From assembly GCF_041146795.1 (NCBI RefSeq), contig NC_135176.1:20061286-20125285 (forward strand): DNA of 64,000 nt, given 5' to 3'. The position numbers and the translations under genes are program-made. The notes below the pieces were generated by a model, which saw nothing but the letters and a program-made list of their open reading frames with translations, had not been told where the DNA came from and did no database searches. This DNA is from Maylandia zebra. Taxonomy: Eukaryota > Chordata > Actinopteri > Cichliformes > Cichlidae. Below are positions 38,082 to 51,500 of the stretch, one piece after another. The first letter of the stretch is position 1, and each line of letters starts with the position of its first letter.

Positions 38082-39458
38082 TAGAGCTGGGCGATATGAG
38101 ATTTTTTCATATCACGATATGTTTTTTTCATTTCAGGCGATAACGATATCTATCACGATATAAGCCAAATAACTATATTTGTAAGATTTAAATGTGCCGT
38201 TGCTCACAAGTAAAATGTGAAATAATCAGCAGCTTGTTTTTATTTAAATATTTATTTCCCATAATAAGTTCAACAGGGTAGATGTACTTAAGGAACATGA
38301 GACTTTTTCAGATAAATAAAGGCAAATATTGCAAACTACACAAAAGCGAGCCGCTAAAGCGTTTAAGTTTCAAAATAGAACAAACGAAACAGACTAAATT
38401 GTCAATTCCACTTAGAAACAAAATATTAATTCTAAAAATAAATCTTAGTTTGTTTTGCAGAAGAACAGACAAAACTGACTAACTTTTGTCAATATCAAAT
38501 AAACTGAGAACTAAAAGGAAATTCTCAATCTCTCCTTGTTGTATAGCTTAGCTTTTCAAACAGTTTTAACAGTTACTTTAGTCTGACAAAAGCCGAATGA
38601 CGAATTAGCGCTTCCAGTCAGAGACTGAGGCTACGTCCACACGTACACGGGTATTTTTGAAAACGGAGATTTTCCGCTTTCGTTTTAAAAAATAATCCCG
38701 TCCACACATAAAGGCAGAAATGAAGGAAAACGCTGCTATGAACATGCCAAAGCAGCAGGTGGCGCTAGATTCCTAACCGTGCAGAAATGTTGGCCAATCA
38801 GAAGTCTAGAAGCCTCGGTGGGAAAAAGTAAACAAAGCTGGGGCATAGAAGCAGAACCGAGTCGTATGTGTGGAGGGACAGTAACTGTGTGTATATGTAA
38901 GCATTTAAACACTGCAGAGAGTAGAATTAACAGTATTGTAAAAATTCATTTCACCGAAACAATAAGTGGCGCACAGTGTGACGCATGCTCCAGTTTATTG
39001 TATTTCCAGACTTGCTTTCGGCACAATTTACAGTGCACGCTACTCTGTTTTTTGTCAGACTTGAAATAGCCGAAATACCTTCACACTACGGAACTTCTTT
39101 GGCTCTTCCGTTCGACAATCTCTCCGGCATTGGAACCATCATCTGTTTTCTCTTCGGTCACGCTCGGTTGATTTTTCTAGTCGGCACACTCATTTCCTCC
39201 ATTACCCGCTGGCTGCTTCCCAAACAAACACACGTGCGGCTTGGCACTTGTGCTGTATGTAACAAGTCACGCGATGTGACGCTGCGGCTGTGATTGGTTC
39301 GGCTCTGCGCTACTTAATTTGGATTGGCTGACCTTTTTTTTTTTTTTTTTTTTTTAAAGAGGACAAGAGCGGCGAGGTCTATCGCGATAGCTTAATTTCT
39401 CTATCGAGTAAAAGTTATATCGCGATACATATCGTTATCGTTCTATCGCCCAGCTCTA
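38082..39458. mobile_element. hAT-type element with perfect 8-bp target duplication (RNF145 intron 1)
   Basis: It starts TAGAGCTGGGCGATATGAGA and ends TCGCCCAGCTCTA (inverted). GTTTACTT flanks both sides exactly (38074-38081 and 39459-39466). The 1377-bp interior has no intact transposase. A second MITE-like end (GGCTACGTCCACACGTACAC, about 38630) is nested inside, and a T run lies at about 39332-39354. Confidence 0.85.
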
Positions 39459-39466
39459 GTTTACTT

Positions 39467-41409
39467 ACACCTTTATTAACACTATCTGGGGGTGAGCAAT
39501 GCGGTGGCGGATATAAACACATACAAAATACAATTTCTACAAGTCAAAACAGTTTACAAAACATGAAATATAGAAAGAAAGAATATGTTGACTTATTATA
39601 TCAACACAGATCCTGATGGAAAATCTAATGGATGGGATTAAAGAAAGAAAAAAAAAAACATTTTAACTCGCATCTATGGTTCTATACATACACTAGCCAA
39701 TATCAGTGTTATCCTGGCTTAAAATGGGCTTTTGGTGGACAACTAGTCATATAAGCATGATCAGTTAGCATACAGTCAGTTACCCTATCTCTGGATTTCC
39801 CTACTTATTTGATAAACAAAAATGTTTTATATGCTTGAGTAAATGGCACCTGCATTAACAGAACAGATTAAAATTAGTTTGACTACATTTTCTGATGATT
39901 TGGTGGGTGCTAAAGGTTGTTCAATGTAGGAAAATTCTTGAATATGTACAGGTTTTCAACCATTTCAACGACTGACCTCAAAGTTATGAAATGCTATTAA
40001 AAAATGGCATAAAACATCTCTTACACAAATGTTGAAGTTATTAAAACAAAAAGATTTGTTTAAAGATTGCATTTCAGTTTTGTTTCCTCCCACCTACTAA
40101 ATCCCGTCACTGCCACTACTGCATGATGCAAAGCAAACACACCAAATGTAATCAATGCAACTCAATATATTATTTCTAACGTATTAACCTCAAAGTGATG
40201 AAACCTCTCACAGTGATCATGAATTACTCCAAGGCAATCTGAGCATGTTTGAAAAACTCGAGGCTCTCCAACAAATCAGCAATTGTTAACCAGGCTCTCA
40301 CCCAAAAGCGCTGGAGCTTAAGGAAATTCAAAGCCTCACAAAAGTGAATTCCACAGAGCAACATGTTGCCCTCTTTTTTCCTGGCCTTTTCCAAACAACA
40401 TATCTACTGCACTTGGAAAAAAAAAATTAGCTGCTTACAAACCCTTCGTTTAAGTGCCCTTTAATACCTGCGTGAAGTTTTAGAGGAACATTTCACTGTG
40501 AGTGCTAGTTTTTAAAAAAGAAACGTGACGAAGTTTCAATCCACTCCATTTAAACAAAGCTCTTACATTTCTTTTCCTTCTTGAGTTGCCAACAGCACTG
40601 TTTCCATCTCTTATCCCAGCATCCCGTAGCAGGATCCCGTTAACTTACATAACTTTAAATTTACCACGACTATCACTGCCCAGACAGACATCACTTTGCA
40701 GAATCTGAACTTATATAACAAGGCCGTCTACCAATTAATTTTTATCCGTTGTAATCCTTTGACAGCTGTAGGGTATATTGTAGTATATTTGGTCTAATGG
40801 CTGCATACCATTTACTAGTTTAACTGAAGCACCGGCAATGAAAACGTTATGGATGAGTGAGTGCTGCAACGACTGTGCTACGCCATGAACTCTAGTAACC
40901 CCTCTGTCTCGACAGAAATAAATTCTCGCAATTACGCCGCAAATACGGCAATATTTTGCTTGCTATACTGGTCTGTATCGTCCATCAATACTTATAACAG
41001 ACATGACAATGCATGCCTACGGTTTCCACGCAGTTTGGTGGATGTAAAAGTGATAGAAATAGCGAGCTATGACAGCGTACGTGCGCTATGTGATGAGCTG
41101 CATCAAGCTAACGCTTTCAGCTAGCATCACTGTCACCGAGCCGAGGAACTACTAACAACAACAACCTAGCTTATGTTTAACACAGCGGGAAATAAAACAC
41201 TCCGAACGAATCAGCTTGCTTTTGACCTTACAAATTAAGGCGCCAACCTTCGCACATGTTCACATAAAATGTTCTAGCTTATAACGCTTGAGGATTACCA
41301 TAACCTGCTCCCCTAAGCAAGTAAGCCCAAATGTAGCAGACTGGGACACTCGGCTAGCAACCAGTTATGGCACGTAGACAAATTTCTCTTAAAAAAAATA
41401 AGAACTTAC
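39467..41409 (-). other. rnf145: RNF145 intron 1, proximal part
   Basis: AT-rich non-coding DNA with no recognisable repeat, becoming CpG-containing toward the promoter. Confidence 0.45.
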
Positions 41410-41610
41410 GTTTGAATGACGATGTTCGCACAATGTACAACTGTTTCTGGATGCCTTACGGGTCGGATATCGACCATTTTAACTCGCCACCGCCCGAGTT
41501 AACGGTCCTCCCGGAGTGAGCACTTCACGCTGAAACGACGCGGCCCATCCGCTCATCTTACCTAGCGGCCATTATCCAAGTTACCAAGCAAGATGTACCG
41601 AGCATGCGCA
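41410..41610 (-). promoter_or_regulatory. rnf145: RNF145 non-coding exon 1 and promoter
   Basis: A consensus donor, AAAC|GTAAGT on the minus strand, ends a likely 5' UTR exon at 41410. Upstream the DNA becomes CpG-rich with an NRF1-like GCATGCGC (41602-41609) and a YY1-like ATAATGGCCGC (41575-41565, minus strand). These are hallmarks of a housekeeping promoter. The start site is not determined. Confidence 0.5.
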
Positions 41611-41824
41611 ATGTTACTGTCCCGTACAGAAAGAACAGGTTATATATTTTTTTAACCTGACAAAGCTTTTTATTCACAACATATTGTCAAAGACTGTTAT
41701 AAAGTGGAATTAGGATGTGTGATTTTTTTGTCACTCAATTAATGGTAAAAATAAATTTGGGAGGGGAATGAAACATTACAGAAATAAGTCATCATAGTAT
41801 ATTAACAAACGCCTAAAATATTTC

Positions 41825-42060
41825 ATCATCATCATCATCGTTTATTTATATAGCACTTTAAAAACACACAAGGCTGACCAAAGTGCTGAACAATAGAAAC
41901 ATAATAGATACCATAGGAATAATAAATAAGATAAAATAATAAACATAGCGAAAACAATAAAATACGAGTAAATACAAGTCAGTCAACCACTGAGTCAAAA
42001 GCCAGTGAATAAAAATGCGTTTTCAATCTGGATTTAAAAACCAGCACTGATGTCGATTGC
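41825..42060 (-). mobile_element. LINE 3' end fragment
   Basis: It reads on the minus strand as the C-terminal end and 3' UTR of an L2-type element (compare 50195-51535). Shared phrases are the AGCACTTTA tail and a codon run for LKTHFYS-like residues near 42020. Confidence 0.5.
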
Positions 42061-42801
42061 CTAATGTGAAGAGGGAATTTATTTATTTATTTATTTATTT
42101 ATTTATATTTAGCTAGGGACAAAACCTGAAAGTAAAATTAATGGAAAGGCCTAATGCATAGCCTAAGGTGGTGGCCAGTCACTTTAGTTACTTTAATTGT
42201 GTTTGATTTTACAAGTTTTATGGAATTGTTAGGTTTATATGAATGAGATGTTCTCCCGGCAGTGCGGATAAGCATAAATTCCCCTTTCGCCAGGCAAGTT
42301 ATAGTAGAACAAAGGTGTGTTTTGTTCGTCAAAAAGACTGCTGTTTTTGGGAGGGGTTAGCAAACATTCCTATTAAGCATTTATATATTGGTTTAAGAAG
42401 TACATACTTCTCAAACCAATACTATTAGTATCCTTATCCTTGCGTGGACATAGACTATTTTCACTTTCATTTATTTATATTGTACATAGTATGTTTTAAA
42501 ACTTATTTCTAATTTAATATGACACTTTGATTGCCTTTGTCTTAATTATATTTACACCTTATTTAAGGGGTTTCTCTAGTTCATATAAATATTTTAAGGG
42601 TGCATCTGTAACTAAACAATTTCTGATTCTGATTCTAGACCATGGTAAATCATAATGTGTTTCCTGCTGTGAAATTAGACTTGTATCAAGATACATAATG
42701 CATAGCATAAGGTAGTGGTCAGTCATTGAACCGTGACAATTAGATACTGGACAGTTCTAATTGTCCAGTTTTATTTTGAATATAGCTGAAATATTTATTA
42801 T

Positions 42802-42804
<3 letters not shown>

Positions 42805-42881
<77 letters not shown>
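42805..42881. repeat. (AT)n microsatellite
   Basis: About 38 AT units, uninterrupted, 0.1-0.2 kb upstream of the UBLCP1 promoter. Confidence 0.95.
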
Positions 42882-42885
<4 letters not shown>

Positions 42886-42939
42886 TCAAAGGATTGTATT
42901 TTAAAGTAACAGCTTTAGTCACTATAGCAACAAAGCCTC

Positions 42940-43108
42940 CTTTTTCAATTACGTCACTACCGGAAAGATTCGTGACGCCAGGAAGAGAGCAGCGGTGTGT
43001 GAGGCTCCCGCTGAATGAAATTGAACGGCCAACTCAGTTCATTCATTCAACTTTATGAGGAAATTTGACAGTGTGTGCCAAGCATTACATGTTAGTTTGT
43101 GCTACCAG
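42940..43108 (+). promoter_or_regulatory. ublcp1: UBLCP1 promoter and non-coding exon 1
   Basis: A CRE-like TTACGTCA (42949-42956), an ETS site ACCGGAA (42959-42965) and a second CGTGACG lie within 30 bp, with no TATA box. A donor CCAG|GTAAGA follows at 43108/43109, so a non-coding first exon probably ends there. The 5' UTR resumes near 43460-43520. Confidence 0.55.
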
Positions 43109-43559
43109 GTAAGAGTGAGCAGACCGCGGAGCTCAGTCAGTTAATGTTCGCGAGCTGGCTGTTAAACCCGGCGTGTTTACATCGTTGCTAGTCAGTGTTA
43201 GCAACCTTGTGCTATAAATATCAGCATCAGGGACAGTCACACAGTGTCTGAGCTGATTAGGTGGCATTTGGCCGTTGTGTCTTGAAATAGCCAGACGTAC
43301 CATCACCTGCTTAACAATAGTAATGTCCCGTTTGGCTCTCTGTTTTATCACAAGGTGCTCTTGTTTGTTTTAAGTCGAGCTCCAGCCAGTTACATGGTGG
43401 CATCCTAACACCTTTCCTTTGAATTTGCCCGTCTCTCCCTTTCTGCAAGGTGTGCGCGTGCATGTTATTGTTGCTGGAAATTTTTTGCTTAGGGTGCGCG
43501 TGCATACCTGACTTCAGCTGCAGTCGTGTGTATGTGTGTGTGAAGAGCACCGAAGAGTC

Positions 43560-45539
43560 ATGTCGGTGTCGGTTATCATTAAGTGGGGAGGTCAGGAATA
43601 CTTCATCAGTTCTCTTTCTGAGGAAGACACGGTGTTGGACCTGAAACAGTCCATCAAGACCTTGACTGGGGTCCTGCCAGAGAGACAGAAACTCCTGGGA
43701 CTCAAGGTCAAAGGTGAGATGATGTCAATGATAAGTACCTGATTTTTGAAGTATTCTGATTCTGATTTCTGCGCTAGTTAGTGTAAATAATGCTATATGA
43801 AGTCCAATCCAAGTGTGAGACCAAAGGACATTTCATCTTGTGCTTTTATTTAATTGTGCAGTCTACATAAAAGACCCTCCTGGATGCTAATCATATTTAA
43901 AATAATCACCCCTACATCTAGCCCCAGGTCTATGTGCAAAAGTTTCTGTTTTCTCCACCTATCTGCAGGCTATTGAGTATATAAATTATTTTATTATATA
44001 TATATAATTTTATAAAAGTTATGCATGCTCTTAATATGATTTTCAGAATTTCTCTCTATATATATTTTCTGTTCCTTTCCCTTTCATCTTGCCCTCAGGT
44101 AAACCAGCAGAGGATGAGATGAAGCTGGGCTCGTTGAAGTTGAAGCCTAATACCAAGATCATGATGATGGGTACCAGAGAGGAGAGTCTGGTAGGTGGAT
44201 AGAGAAAATGAAAAAAAAATATATCTGGCTGGAACTATTATAGAAGGACTGTGTGCCTGGCTAGTGTTCAGGTTTACTAGACAAGAGAGGTGAGGGGTAA
44301 CTTGTAAATAATCTGTTTAGTCAGGATTTTGGAATCAGCTAGCTTTGATTAATGGATCAGAAAATGGTTGTTTAGGTGAAGATCTGACAGCCGTTGACAT
44401 TTTTGAGGGATATATGCTATGGGTATAATGTACTGACTGATACAGTTTTAACCGTGCACATATTTTGTTTCGTGAAGGAAGACGTTTTAGCCCCTCCACC
44501 AGAGAATGATGACGTTGTCAATGATTTTGACATTGAGGAGGAGGTCATTGAAGTGGAGAACAGGTCTGTCAGAATTTTAGAAATTGTTGAAGGAAACCTG
44601 TCTTTGTGTGTGGATGTGTGGGTGCATTTGAGAAACAAATATTGTTTTATGTCTTCAGAGAGGAGAACCTGGCAAAAATAGCTAGAAGAGTCAAAGAGTA
44701 CAAGGTAGAGGAACTAAACCCTCCTAGAGAAGGCAAGAGGCTCCTGGTTCTGGATGTGGACTACACACTGTTTGGTGAGTTGATATCATCATGTGTCTCT
44801 TTAATAAGATGCTTTGCAAGAAACAAAAGAGGAGGCTTTGCAGTTACTGTCTGTTTATCAGCTGCTTGTTTTACCATGGACACCCATACAATAATACTGT
44901 GTGTGTTCAGATCACAAGTCATGTGCAGAAACGGGTCAGGAGCTGATGAGACCCTACCTTCACGAGTTCCTGACATCAGCCTATGAGGACTACGATATTG
45001 TAATTTGGTGTACGTATCTGTCCGTCTCTTTCCCTTGTCTGTGGCAGTGGTTCATTGCTTTTGTGTTAGAGTGTGGGGTTTTTGTATAAGTATGTCTGTC
45101 TAGTTAATTCCTGATGTTTTGGCCCAAATTGAGCATCTGATCCACCAAGAAGAACAAAAAAACCAACCAAAAAAGAGACTGAGCTCGCCCATTTTTGTAA
45201 TTGTGGTAAATACCCAATTAAACGTCCAGTATGTGTTTGGAGAACCGCGTCCTCTCACTGAGATGCCTCTTGTGCTTGGGTGTGTGTAGACATTGTGTTG
45301 TGTTTAATTGTTATTTTTTTCTTTCATGATTTAATTCATTACTAATTAACACACATAATGTGTTTTCTCTTTTAAGCTGCTACAAGTATGAAATGGATTG
45401 ATGCAAAAATGAAGGCAAGTACTTCTCTTATTTCTTTACCATTTCTTTTATTATCCTGTACATTTTGTTGCCAAAAGGTGGCAGTGTTAACCAAGTTGGC
45501 ATACATTATATGAGTGTAGATTGATCAGAAGATAACACC

Positions 45540-45580
<41 letters not shown>

Positions 45581-48500
45581 GAGCTGGGAGTGACAGACAA
45601 CCCTAATTACAAGATTACGTTCATGCTGGACAGTGGGGCCATGATTACGGTACACACCCCAAAGAGAGGAGTTGTGGAGGTTGGTACACTTGCTGTTTAA
45701 AATATTGGCCTGTGTCACTGTTGTGGTCACACATCAATGCTTTGGACATATCTTTCACAGAAGAAGAAATGATTTATAATATATTTGGATTTATTTTAGG
45801 TTTAAGCGTTATTCATTCTGGCAGTTAATGGGTCATTGAACATAACACTGCAAGAAAATCAAATTTGTATCCAATCTTAGTGTCATTATCTAAAGCCATA
45901 ATCTAATTTTTGTTCAGCATTATTTCTATAACTAAATCTGAGCATTGATATTATAGAATATATCATAGTTTCAGAGGGAACATCTCCAAGAATTTAATGT
46001 TTGTCATACTGAATAACAGAAACACGCATTAGTATTGGTAGTATCTATTTTCAGATGATCCTCAAAAAGGCATTTTGGGTAAACTGCAAGCATCACATGA
46101 CTGTGACAGACAGTTTCATGGTCAAATGTTAAATGGACTGGGACTTATACAGAGTTTTTCTGCCCTAACTGACCACTCAAAGTGCTTTTTCCTACAGCAT
46201 CATTCACCTAATCACACACACTACAGTCATATTGTAGCAATCTCCAAATGTTAAATAGGAGGTTCTGTTTACTCAAGGAGTGAGTGAGAGAGAGAGAGCT
46301 ACACATGTACACAACATGCACAAAGGTTTGGTTTTGAAAGTTTAAGGCTATGTTCACACTGCAGGCGAAAGCGCATCAAATCTGATTTTTTTGACCCTAT
46401 GCGACACATATCCGATCATGTTATGACAGTGTGAACGGCACAAATCCGATATTTTCAAATCCGATCTGGGTCACTTTCATGTGTGGTACTGAATCCGATA
46501 CATATCCGATGTTTTAGAAAGCGACTGCTGTTTGGACGGTCATGTCGCATTAAATCCGTCTTTTACGTCACTGACACAAGACAGACGCCAATTATCAGTG
46601 CCGGAGAAGCGCCCGATAAGACATCGCAAACGCTTCCTGGCCATCCAGCGTAGATGTCAGTGAAACTGTTGGGAAGACAACGTTGGAGAAACGTGAACAT
46701 TTTATTTATACTGTATAATCTGCAGATTCTGACAGAAATCTGCAAGTATCCTTTGCAGCACCGCTCCTCTAAAACAGCAATAAGGATCATTATTAGGTGT
46801 CTTGCCCAAGGTTGAAGTGTCTTGGGCAAGACACTTCAACTGTTGCCTACTGGTGGTGGTCAGAGGGCCCGGTGGCGCCAGTGTCCGGCAGCCTCGCCTC
46901 TGTCAGCGCGCCCCAGGGTGGCTGTGGCTACAATGTAGCTTGCCATCACCAGTGTGTGAATGTGTGTGTGAATGGGTGGATGACTGGATATGTAAAGCGC
47001 TTTGGGGTCCTTAGGGACTAGTAAAGCGCTATACAAATATAGGCCATTTACCATTTACCATATTTACATTATTATGTAAATAACAAAATAACTTAAAGCA
47101 AAAATTGGGAAACGTAAAGTCCGAAGTCTTTATATTAAGGGTCATCAGTCAAACAATATTGTTTGGTCTGGGTCTAAACAGCGCGTTGTGTGTGACGTCT
47201 TCTTTTGTGCATGCGGGCCGCTTTGAGGGTTCACACTAGAGCACGTTTACTGGTCGCATTTTATTTGTAGTGTGAACGAGCAGACAAAAAAATCGGAATT
47301 GAGCATTAAGACCTGCAGTATGAACGTACCCTAACTTCCACCCTTTAATGATGTCATGAGCAACATGCCCTGTCATCTTAGCTGGTGTCATAAAGTCACT
47401 GCAGGTGGAAATTCCATGTGATGAGTCAACAATGTGAAACCTTGGATCTGGAAACCTTCACTGGTTTATAATTGGTGCTTTCACAAAGGATATGCACCAC
47501 ACTTGATACAGAAATTATTTTTTAAAAACCCTTCTTAAAATGTGTTACATTTTAGATAATGAAAAATAGCTTAAAGTAGTTTGAGCTGCAGAAATAAACA
47601 GCCAAAATGGAAAATACATCAAACCAGGTCAGGAAATTTGTTCTCATTCTGTCCAGGCTGTCCTTAGCCTGATGCTCCCGTTGATGCCTTTGAGCACTCT
47701 CTCAGAGCTCAATATCTGAGAATGAGTCAATAGATGATCATGAGTGTCGCAGCAAATTGCTTTTCCCCCCTCTAGTTTAGTAAACTGAGTAAAAGGGAAA
47801 ATACATTTTACATCTTCAGGACCTTAATTTGTTTCATTGTACAAATTATTTTTTGAACATGTGAACGCAAATGCTGTTTCTCTATTTCACAGTTACAGTA
47901 GAAAGTGTCCAAATAATTTTGACGCAGAAAGAAATCACGAATAGAAGACGAGTTTGGTGGTAAAAAAAAATAGATATGCTGTCACTTGTTTCAACTAAAC
48001 ACCATGTGGTGATAACGCTCTTTGGAATGTACTTTTTTTGTTTTCTCCAGTGAATCATCAGACGAGATAAAACAGTCAATGCCTGTCTCTATTACTTGAC
48101 ATCTTAGGCATTAAGCTTGTCCAGCTTAGTTTGTCAGACTATGATATAGGCCACGATGTTGATGCTCAGAGCAGGTTATACACACACACGCGATATAAAA
48201 CCCATTTCATTCACCATTTACCAAAGCAGGACTTTGGTAGTGCGCTTCAGATGATTTGGCTTAAAACTGCTGGAACAATTGAATATTAAAAAGAACCACC
48301 CCTCTGTACTTCAAGGGCCTGAAAAAAAGATAAGTAAATCATAGTATGAAGGTATAATTTTTCATAACTTCATTAAATAAGATTACTGTGCATGAAAACA
48401 TATGTGAGTCTTGGGGTGTCAAATGGGAAGCACATATATAATATGGATTTGTCGTGAGGATAAATTTGAAAGACCCTCCTGGATGCTAATCATATTTAAA

Positions 48501-51500
48501 ATAATCACCCCTACATCTAGCCCCAGGTCTATGTGCAAAAGTTTCTGTTTTCTCCACCTATCTGCAGGCTATTGAGTATATAAATTATTTTATTTTATAA
48601 GAGTGGTGATATCTCTTTGTCAGAGATTTGTCACTAGATAAAGTTGTATACACGTCGTGCTTGCTAAGTAACTACCGGTATGTAAATTCTCGGGAATGTT
48701 TCTGGCTTATGGTCCTAGGTGACATGTATCACATCGTTGTTGTTTGGGTTTTTTTTTGTTTGTTTACATTCTGGTAAGTCATTTAGCACTCTAGGTGTGA
48801 CTGCACGCGCCGTGACGACATGTTGTAATGTGCTTGAATACCTCTTTTTCATGATGTTTGTGGAGGACATTTACTGCTTTGTGCAAACATCATGGCACTG
48901 ATTTAATCTATTTTATGGCTTCCGCAGGTGAAGCCCTTAGGTGTGATATGGGGGAAGTACGGAGAATTTTATAACAGGAAGAACACCATTATGTTTGACG
49001 ACATTGGAAGAAACTTTCTTATGAACCCACAGAATGGACTTAAGGTTGGTTAGTTCATACAATTATCTTGACCATTTTTCTCTTCTTTTGGTACAATAAA
49101 CTACAGATCTTAATGAAGCTGTCTCTTTATTTGTTGTTGTGAATTTGTGTTAGATCCGACCCTTCATGAAGGCCCACCTCAACAGGGAGCGGGACAGAGA
49201 GCTGTATAAACTGTCTCAATACCTCAAAGAAATCGCCAAGCTTGACGACTTCAGTGGACTCAACCACAAACACTGGGAGAGGTACGCACTCATTGAAAAG
49301 CTAAACAGTATCATTTGCATAGTTGTAGTTGCATACTTCAAACCTACAGCACCTGCTAGACCTGAACAGCCATTTACAAGAAAATACTAGATATATTAAA
49401 AAATAACATCTAATGCCAACACACACATGAATCTTACTTAAATTTTACTTGATTTCAGATTATTTAAAGTATAAAATTCATCCTAAAAAATGCATCCAAT
49501 TCTGGGGATAAATGAACACAATCTAAAGTAAGAAGGAGACTTTTGCATCCCAAGCAAAGAAAGTAACTGTGGTACTCAATGAGGAACTCACCAGTGGCAA
49601 GAAATTTGTGAAACAGTGTTGAGGTGTGCAGTAGGAATTACAGATGAGTTTAGGGTCGGGGTAGAGTTACATCAGGGATCAGTGTTGAGCTCTTTCTTAT
49701 TTACAGTTGTGATGGAAAGGTTAAAAGGTGAGATCTCAGTGCAAATTTCCCCTTTGCACTTTGTTGTGTCCATTCTTAGCTTTATTTTTGTTATCTGTGA
49801 TGCCGTAGGACTGTACATGGTTGGTTATTTCATCGACTGTTCAACTTATGATATAATTTGTTTGTGCTGTACATGGTACATGGTAGAGATGGCACGACAC
49901 CACTTTTTAATGTCCGATACCGATTCCGATATCATAAATTTGATTTGGATATCTGCCGATACCGATATGAATCCGATATAGCGTATTTTGTAATCAATAA
50001 AACTGTTTTTTAATATAAATATCTTGCTGCATTTTGTATAAGTTCATACTCAAGTTTTAAAAAACAAGAGACTGAAGCTATTCTGTTATACCTGTATGCA
50101 AAAAATACACTCAACCCAAAACATTTTATAGTTCAGCAACACTGATCAATCTAATAAATTTAAACCTACACCATCCTCCATATTCTGGTATTTTAAAGAG
50201 TAAGCAAGCAAGGCAAGGCAAGTTTTTTTGTATAGCACAATTCAACAACAAGGTGATTCAAAGTGCTTTACAGAGACATTAGAAACAAAAACAATGATTT
50301 TAAATTGATTAAAACAAACAAACAAACAAAACAGTATATAAAATCAAAAATCAAAACAGGTAAAATCAGAACAGTAGATAAAATCAGTAGTTAAAATGTA
50401 AGTTTTGAAATCTAAGCTTAAGTGCGGATTTGGTGCTTCATTTAAATGCAGCTGAGAATAAGTGAGTCTTCAACCTGGATTTAAATAAACTGAGTGTTTC
50501 AGCTGATCTGAGGCTTTCTGGGAGTTTGTTCCAGATATAAGGAGCATAAAAGCTGAATGCAGCTTGTCCGCGTCTGGTTCTGACTCTGGGAACTGATAAA
50601 AAACCGGATCCAGATGACCTGAGGGATCTGGAAGGTTCATACTGGGTCAGGAGGTCACTGATGTATTTTGGTCCTAAACCATTCAGAGCTTTATAGACCA
50701 GCATCAGAACTTTAAAGTCTATCCTCTGACGGACAGGCAGCCAGTGTAAGGACCTCAGAGCTGGACTGATGTGGTCCACTTTTTGGTCTTAGTGAGGACT
50801 CGAGCAGCAGAGTTCTGAATGAGCTGTAGTTGTCTGACTGATTTTTTTAGGTAGACCTGTAAAGATGCTGTTACAGTAATCCAGCCTACTAAAGAGGAAT
50901 GCATGGACTAGTTTTTCCAGGTCCTGTTGAGACATCAGATCTTTTATCCTTGAAATATTCTTGAGGTGATAGTAAGCTGATTTTGTTATTGTCTTAATGT
51001 GTTTTTCTAAGTTTAGGTCTGCATCCATCACTACACCCAAATTTCTCGCCTGGTTTGTGGTTTTTAGGTGTATAGATTGAAGTTCTCTGGTGACCTGTAA
51101 TTGTTTTTCTTTGGCACCAAAGACTATTACTTCAGTTGTTTTTGTTTAGCTGGAGAAAATTGTGGCACAACCCAGTCATTAATTTCCTCAATGCATTTAC
51201 CAAGAGCCTGTACAGGGCCTCGGTCTCCTGGTAACATTGTGATATATATTTGTGTGTCATCTGCATAGCTATGATAGTTTATTTTGTTGTTCTTTATAAT
51301 CTGTGCCAGTGGGAGCATGTAAATGTTAAACAGAAGGGGTCCCAAGATGGAACCTTGGAGAACTCCACATGTGATACTTGTCTGCTCAGATGTGAAGTTA
51401 CCTATTGATACAAAGTATTTCCTGTTTTCTAAGTATGTTTTGAACCAGTTTAGTACAGTTCCTGAAAGACCTGCCCAGTTCTCCAGTCGTTTGAGTAATA

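Larger units (their letters stand above)
41620..42930. other. Divergent intergenic region RNF145-UBLCP1
   Basis: About 1.3 kb between two head-to-head promoters. It contains a LINE 3' fragment on the minus strand at about 41825-42060 (TTTATTTATATAGCACTTTA then CCAAAGTGCT), a TTTA microsatellite near 42080, and (AT)n at 42805-42881. Confidence 0.6.
45680..48927 (+). other. ublcp1: UBLCP1 intron 8
   Basis: A 3.2-kb intron holding the MITE with its nested SINE and the 126-bp repeat copy B. No extra exon is seen; the acceptor is TTCCGCAG|GTGAAG. Confidence 0.8.
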
